From Aequoribacter sp049615385 (lineage in GTDB: Bacteria > Pseudomonadota > Gammaproteobacteria > Pseudomonadales > Halieaceae): a stretch of 64,000 nt of DNA. A program made the translations under genes and the position numbers. Shown one piece after another: positions 59,759-64,000 of this stretch. Where the stretch lies: the NCBI RefSeq assembly GCF_049615385.1, contig NZ_JBMZFL010000005.1. The stretch is one strand, 5' to 3'. Each line of letters opens with the position of its first letter. Position 1 is the first letter of the stretch. The notes beneath the pieces are model-generated. The model was not told the origin of the DNA and did no database searches. It saw only the letters and a list, made by a program, of their open reading frames with translations.

Positions 59759-61713
59759 GCCTTAAAGCTTCGTTTACACTCGCGTAGCAAACGCTTTAAG
59801 TCCCTAACGCTAATGTATTGGGCTTTGTTAGGCTGATATTGATAAGCGCTATAGGTGTTTAAGAAGGCATTTGCCGCATTCGCTTTGTTCGAATTTTCCG
59901 CTGAGATGCGGCCTTGCAAATGAGCGAGAGACTCACCGGGCTTGCGGTCAAAACCATGGCGACTCATCAAACTCAAAAAATCTACTAGTACTCGATCCTG
60001 CGGCGTAACATGTGGCCGCTCCGACAACCAGAGACGCAAGGCAAAGGGCAGCATGATCAGGGCCCAAGCACCAGCCAGAGCCAGCGCGTATTTCCATGGT
60101 TCATTGCCCTGAAACAGCCTCGTTAGCAGCGTCGATTGGGTATTGCGGTCAAAACCCAACACCCAACTTTGCCATTCATAACTCAGGGCATCTAGGCGCA
60201 AACGCATGGCGTTAATCAAAGCAATATTTTTAAAATGTAATGCCGATAGCGGGGTGTTCTCGAGGAAACTACCCTCCTCGGCCAGCGCTTGTTCGAGCCC
60301 ATATTCAACGCGATCAGGCGCCACTGCCGCGGTCGGATCTACACGCACCCAACCCTGTCCTTCGAGCCAAACTTCAGACCAGGCATGAGCATCGTATTGG
60401 CGCACAACCACGGCACCCGAGACTGGATTCAACTCGCCACCTTGGTACCCAGTAACCACGCGCGCGGGAATTCCGGCGGCTCGCATCAGCTCGGTAAACG
60501 CGCCGGCGTAATGCTCGCAAAAGCCCCTTTGTGTGGAAAATAAAAATTCATCAACACCGTCTGGTCCCAATATCGGCGGATTGAGAGTGTAATAAAATGG
60601 CTGCTCGCGAAAATACCGAAACACAGCGTCGATATAATCGCGATCGCTGGCTAACTCGCTTCTCCACTGCTGAGCTAAGGCACGTGTCTGTGAGTTTCGT
60701 CCGGGGCTGAGCTGCAATAATCGCGAGCGCTCAAGTGGACGGATCGCATCGAAACGATTATCTCGCGTTGCCAGCAAACGATACCGCGTGTCTGACTTTA
60801 TGTCGGTGCTGGCAAATGCAGTGTTTGATCTTGCAATCAGCGCTTGCATCGACAGAGTTGCCGGTGTCTCAAGCACCGGCAACCAACGCTGTCCGGTAGG
60901 TTCCAGGGTGATAGTCACATCGATCTCTGGACTGAGATCGGGTAAGGAACGCCGAGGCTCTGGCATAGAGGCTCGCCAAGTCTCACCGACCTGGCGGTCC
61001 AGCACCAAAGCACGCCAATACAACTCCCGATTCGGTGGAACAGGGCCCGAAAATTCGGCGCGAAACGCCAAGGCTGCTGAGCGGCTTAAATTGGCAATAT
61101 CGCCAGGGTTCATCCGATCACTAACCCCTGTGACACCGCCAGAGGATTGCAGTGGCACGGCCCAGAAGGGCTCCAAGCGCGGAAAAATAAAAAATAAGAC
61201 CAACATCAATGGGATCGCTTGCGCTAATACAGTGCTCGACTGCTGCAAGGCGCGCCGCAATAGCCCAGGCTGTGTACCACAGTTAACCGCAACCAGTACG
61301 GCAGTAATCCACCAAACTTCAGCGATTCCAAGAAAGGTGGCAAACAAACTTTGACTGAATAAAAATTGCGCCGCGACGATAAAATACGCCACTAAAATCA
61401 AGATCAACGTGTCGCGCACCGCAACAAGCTCGGTGACTTTTAGGGCAAACGCTAATAACAATAGAGCCACCATGGGCTCGAGACCTTTCCAAGAACCCAT
61501 GTCCCAACCCAAAGCGCCAACAGAGACAACCACCAACAGCACTTTAACCCAAGCTTTAGGGTAGTTCGCTCTACCCAAATACGCTCCGTAGCGCCAAGCA
61601 CCCGCAAGCAAATACACGCCGATTAGCCAATTTGGTACAACCTCCAATAGGGGCACCAGTAGCACGGGCATCAGTCCGAAAATCATTAATAACACTGCGC
61701 GAGGAATTAACAT
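59755..61713 (-). CDS. TgpA-like transglutaminase membrane protein (DUF3488 plus transglutaminase)
   Basis: Inner-membrane protein of 652 residues. The N-terminal DUF3488 part has about six to seven helices; the periplasmic transglutaminase-like domain follows with catalytic cysteine in GFCEHYAGAF, histidine in YDAHAWSEVW and aspartate in WVRVDPT; a final helix (about 550-570) and a DUF4129-like tail close it. It corresponds to P. aeruginosa TgpA. The gene follows the DUF58 gene (one-base overlap) and MoxR, a conserved trio of unclear function. Confidence 0.93.
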   Translation of the reverse strand: MLIPRAVLLMIFGLMPVLLVPLLEVVPNWLIGVYLLAGAWRYGAYLGRANYPKAWVKVLLVVVSVGALGWDMGSWKGLEPMVALLLLAFALKVTELVAVRDTLILILVAYFIVAAQFLFSQSLFATFLGIAEVWWITAVLVAVNCGTQPGLLRRALQQSSTVLAQAIPLMLVLFFIFPRLEPFWAVPLQSSGGVTGVSDRMNPGDIANLSRSAALAFRAEFSGPVPPNRELYWRALVLDRQVGETWRASMPEPRRSLPDLSPEIDVTITLEPTGQRWLPVLETPATLSMQALIARSNTAFASTDIKSDTRYRLLATRDNRFDAIRPLERSRLLQLSPGRNSQTRALAQQWRSELASDRDYIDAVFRYFREQPFYYTLNPPILGPDGVDEFLFSTQRGFCEHYAGAFTELMRAAGIPARVVTGYQGGELNPVSGAVVVRQYDAHAWSEVWLEGQGWVRVDPTAAVAPDRVEYGLEQALAEEGSFLENTPLSALHFKNIALINAMRLRLDALSYEWQSWVLGFDRNTQSTLLTRLFQGNEPWKYALALAGAWALIMLPFALRLWLSERPHVTPQDRVLVDFLSLMSRHGFDRKPGESLAHLQGRISAENSNKANAANAFLNTYSAYQYQPNKAQYISVRDLKRLLRECKRSFKA

Positions 61714-62681
61714 TACGATGCCTCCTCAGCCAAACGGTATAAGGCCAAAGCTTGCAAGCACTGAGCGCGGTGCTCATGGCCGCGGGCCGGTGTGACCTGC
61801 TGATCCGGTAGCTGCAGACCAAATAACTTATCTTGCTCGGACAATATCAGCACCCTATGGCACATGGCGCTCAAGCGCTGCTCGATGGTCCCAACGTAAT
61901 GGTCCCACAGAACCCAGGATTCATTCTCTTGTTGCAAGGCCTGTTCTCGGGTTTGTAAGGGTTGTCCCTTCGCGAGCGTTGCCCAGTGAATATGCTTGCG
62001 ATGATCCCCCGCTCGATAAGGTCGAAAGCCATCTAGTTCTTGCGTCGTGGTACTGCCCAGCGGGCGCGTCTCACCTTGCCCCGCCCCGTCAGTCATGATC
62101 ACAGCATCAATGGGCCGCGGATACACCAAGGCTCGCGCATCAAGCCAGGCATAAGCCCAACACCGAAACAAACCAAAGGGCGCACTAGACGACAAAGTCA
62201 GCCTCTCGGGCTTACACCAGCCGCGTTGAGTCGTGGGCTCTGACCAAAGCAACCTGACCAAGGTCTCGCCTACCGTAGCAACGCTCTGACTGTCGCCATG
62301 CGTTGTGCGCACAGCAAGCTGCAAGGCGTGCTTGTTTCTGCCCGCTTGCAGCGCCAACTCAAACTGGGCAGTGCTTCCCGCAAATACCGAGGCGGTAGCG
62401 CGTGCTGAGAGCTGCAGACCGGCCATATTTTGATAGGTGTGCCAGGTGGCCAGCAAGAACACGGTCGCTAACCAAAACGTTAATCCGTAGATTAGGTTGT
62501 TCTGATAATTAATGCCCGCTACTAGAAGCACCAACAACAACAGTAAGAACACGAAGCCGCCGCGCGTTGGCAGAATATAAATACTCTTTTGCGTCAGTGT
62601 AAGACTCGCCTGACGCGGACTTCGACTCGCAAAAAATTGTTGCCAGCGTGCCTGCCATCGAGTCCGCAGCGACGAGAACAT
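61713..62681 (-). CDS. DUF58 domain protein
   Basis: Membrane-anchored protein of 322 residues. It has two N-terminal helices (about 36-76) and the DUF58 core with the characteristic stretch GSTTTQELDGFRPYRAGDHRKHIHWA, typical of this MoxR-linked family. It is normally a partner of the MoxR ATPase; client not known. Overlaps tgpA by one base and follows moxR by seven. Confidence 0.92.
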   Translation of the reverse strand: MFSSLRTRWQARWQQFFASRSPRQASLTLTQKSIYILPTRGGFVFLLLLLVLLVAGINYQNNLIYGLTFWLATVFLLATWHTYQNMAGLQLSARATASVFAGSTAQFELALQAGRNKHALQLAVRTTHGDSQSVATVGETLVRLLWSEPTTQRGWCKPERLTLSSSAPFGLFRCWAYAWLDARALVYPRPIDAVIMTDGAGQGETRPLGSTTTQELDGFRPYRAGDHRKHIHWATLAKGQPLQTREQALQQENESWVLWDHYVGTIEQRLSAMCHRVLILSEQDKLFGLQLPDQQVTPARGHEHRAQCLQALALYRLAEEAS

Positions 62682-62688
62682 GCTGCCG

Positions 62689-63624
62689 CTATGCCTGCCT
62701 TAATACGTTTACGGTGGCTAGCAGAGCACGCACGATTTGCCGACTGCCGCTAGCTGACCCCGCGGCCGGCACCAAGCGATGCCCTGCCACAGCCGGAAAC
62801 ACGGCCTGCACGTCATCTGGAAGGATATATTTCCGACCTTCAAGGTAGGCCCAGGCTTTGGATGCTTCAAGAAGCGCCAAAGCCCCTCGCGGAGACAACC
62901 CCAAGGCGCAGTCAGGATGATTACGGGTGGCTTGCACTAAACGACTCACATAATGCAGAACATCATCGGTCGCACTGACCTGACCCACCTCCGCTTGAAG
63001 TGCTTGCAAACCCTCGGTATCGGTCAAAGGGGTCATCGTCTTGGGCAGTTGTTGTCGGTCGCGCCCGACGACACGCTGAAACAAAGCGAGCTCTGAGTCC
63101 TTGTCGGGGTAGCCCAAGGTCATTCGAATTAAAAAACGATCCAGCTGCGATTCAGGCAAAGGATACGTCCCCATTTGCTCACTGGGGTTTTGTGTGGCAA
63201 TCACAATAAAGGGCTCGGGCAGAGCACGGGTTTCACCATCGATCGACACCTGCCCTTCGGCCATCGCTTCTAGCAAGGCGCTTTGTGTGCGCGGAGTGGC
63301 GCGGTTGATCTCATCAGCCAACAGCACCTGAGAAAATACGGGGCCTTGATGAAACTCAAACCGGTTTTCGCGCGCATCAAAGACCGACAAGCCTAAAATA
63401 TCCGCAGGCAACAAGTCGCTAGTGAACTGTACCCGAGCGTATTGCAAACCAAGAGATTGTGCCAAGCTGTGGGCTAAAGTGGTTTTACCCATACCGGGTA
63501 GATCTTCAATCAGGATATGCCCACGGGCCAGGATGGCGCACAGGGCGAGCTTTATGGCCTCTGACTTACCCAGTAGACGCTGCGCGATGGCATCGTGAAC
63601 CTCGGCGAGGATAGGATTAAGCAT
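62689..63624 (-). CDS. MoxR-family AAA+ ATPase
   Basis: AAA+ ATPase of 311 residues. Walker A reads PGMGKTTLAHSL, Walker B VLLADEINRAT, sensor 1 VIATQNPSEQMGTYPLPE, and arginine finger region ESQLDRFLIRM. It is the first gene of the MoxR-DUF58-TgpA unit and belongs to the standard MoxR subgroup, unlike the more CoxE-linked paralogue at 22105-22953. Confidence 0.95.
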   Translation of the reverse strand: MLNPILAEVHDAIAQRLLGKSEAIKLALCAILARGHILIEDLPGMGKTTLAHSLAQSLGLQYARVQFTSDLLPADILGLSVFDARENRFEFHQGPVFSQVLLADEINRATPRTQSALLEAMAEGQVSIDGETRALPEPFIVIATQNPSEQMGTYPLPESQLDRFLIRMTLGYPDKDSELALFQRVVGRDRQQLPKTMTPLTDTEGLQALQAEVGQVSATDDVLHYVSRLVQATRNHPDCALGLSPRGALALLEASKAWAYLEGRKYILPDDVQAVFPAVAGHRLVPAAGSASGSRQIVRALLATVNVLRQA

Positions 63625-63642
63625 GTTACCTCTCTCATCACA

Positions 63643-64000
63643 CTATCCTGCCAATATACACGATAAACCGTGCTTCAGATCATCCTGAATATCTTTTAGT
63701 GACTCCAAACCAACGGAGATACGGATTAAATTCTCAGTAATACCGGCCGCGTCCCGCTCTTGATCGCTCAGACGACCATGGGTCGTTGTCGCTGGATGCA
63801 CGATCGTCGTTTTCGCATCGCCTAGGTTTGCCGTTAAGCTCAGCCAACGCACCCCATTTATGCAGGCCCAGGCCGCCTCACGCCCGCCTTTTACCGTAAA
63901 ACTTAACACCCCGCCAAATCCGGTTTGCTGCGTAGCAGCTAACGCGTGCCCTGGGTGATTCTTTAAGCCAGCGTAGTTGACCGATGTCACCTGATCTTGC
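63643..64000 (-). CDS. metZ: Cys/Met-metabolism PLP enzyme, probable O-succinylhomoserine sulfhydrylase (5' end outside window)
   Basis: C-terminal 118 residues of a trans-sulfuration enzyme. The SLTANLGDAKTTIVHPATTTHG block, which binds PLP and substrate, and ITENLIRISVGLES match the homocysteine-forming sulfhydrylase (MetZ) subgroup more than cystathionine synthases, but I can see only the end. The frame is open to base 64000; a GTG at 63990 is only an internal codon. Other members of the family, such as methionine gamma-lyase, remain possible. Confidence 0.75.
   Translation of the reverse strand, partial: QDQVTSVNYAGLKNHPGHALAATQQTGFGGVLSFTVKGGREAAWACINGVRWLSLTANLGDAKTTIVHPATTTHGRLSDQERDAAGITENLIRISVGLESLKDIQDDLKHGLSCILAG

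Noticed and set aside
60788..61354. 188-residue ORF on the plus strand
   Set aside because: It is the shadow of the TgpA-like gene; composition is skewed and no family is recognisable.

Overview
The window is chromosomal core sequence from a Gammaproteobacterium, most likely a marine member of the Pseudomonadales/Cellvibrionales side of the class. This rests on remembered gene order: nqr - long GAPDH - mfd - csiV - lexA - topA, and lpxH - ppiB - glnS - cysS - folD - tRNAs, both follow arrangements known from Pseudomonas. A complete sodium-pumping NADH:quinone reductase fits a marine lifestyle. Genus and species cannot be read from the sequence. No insertion sequence, integrase, prophage, CRISPR array or rRNA operon is visible. 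Genes are packed tightly; no gene-free stretch exceeds about 300 bases.

Layout. (1) 1-7002, minus: nqrABCDEF-apbE-nqrM, the sodium pump with its flavin-attachment and iron-maturation factors (nqrM cut by the window edge). (2) 7072-19319: long GAPDH, divergent mfd-csiV, mscS-type channel, lexA with a double SOS operator, two small conserved genes, topA and a membrane-anchored unknown. (3) 19420-24909: uspA, a glutaredoxin-like gene, a TrmH-family methyltransferase, a MoxR/CoxE-type vWA pair and a vWA membrane protein. (4) 24514-29653, minus: 4.5S RNA, then dnaX-ybaB-recR-rnd-ycgL-ycgN and a small membrane gene, nearly all overlapping. dnaX carries a textbook -1 frameshift signal that would make the gamma subunit. 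(5) 29724-34641: an RND efflux operon ending in its own TetR gene, with two tandem operators over the promoter. (6) 34647-49178: the most accessory stretch: ferredoxin/AraC pair, a divergent HMG-CoA reductase overlapping a rhodanese lipoprotein, a TPR-GGDEF cyclase, an SDR/saccharopine-reductase-like/DUF1653 operon, an acyl-CoA-synthetase-like gene coupled to a thermostable-hemolysin-family gene, a secreted zinc phospholipase C-like protein, GST, SDRs and a CoA-transferase. (7) 49383-50318: minus-strand tRNAs Thr, Arg, His, Pro with recognisable promoters, and a shortened TauE/SafE-like ORF between them. (8) 50460-59712: folD, cysS, glnS, ppiB, lpxH, miaE, DUF1289 and acnB. (9) 59755-64000: TgpA transglutaminase, DUF58 and MoxR genes, then the 3' part of a homocysteine-forming sulfhydrylase gene.

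Most genes are housekeeping. I found no clear undescribed defence or mobile system. The best leads are the dnaX frameshift cassette, the hemolysin-family/adenylating-enzyme pair with a start-codon-pairing inverted repeat, the HMG-CoA reductase/rhodanese unit, the RND pump with altered proton-relay residues, and the TauE/SafE remnant among the tRNAs.
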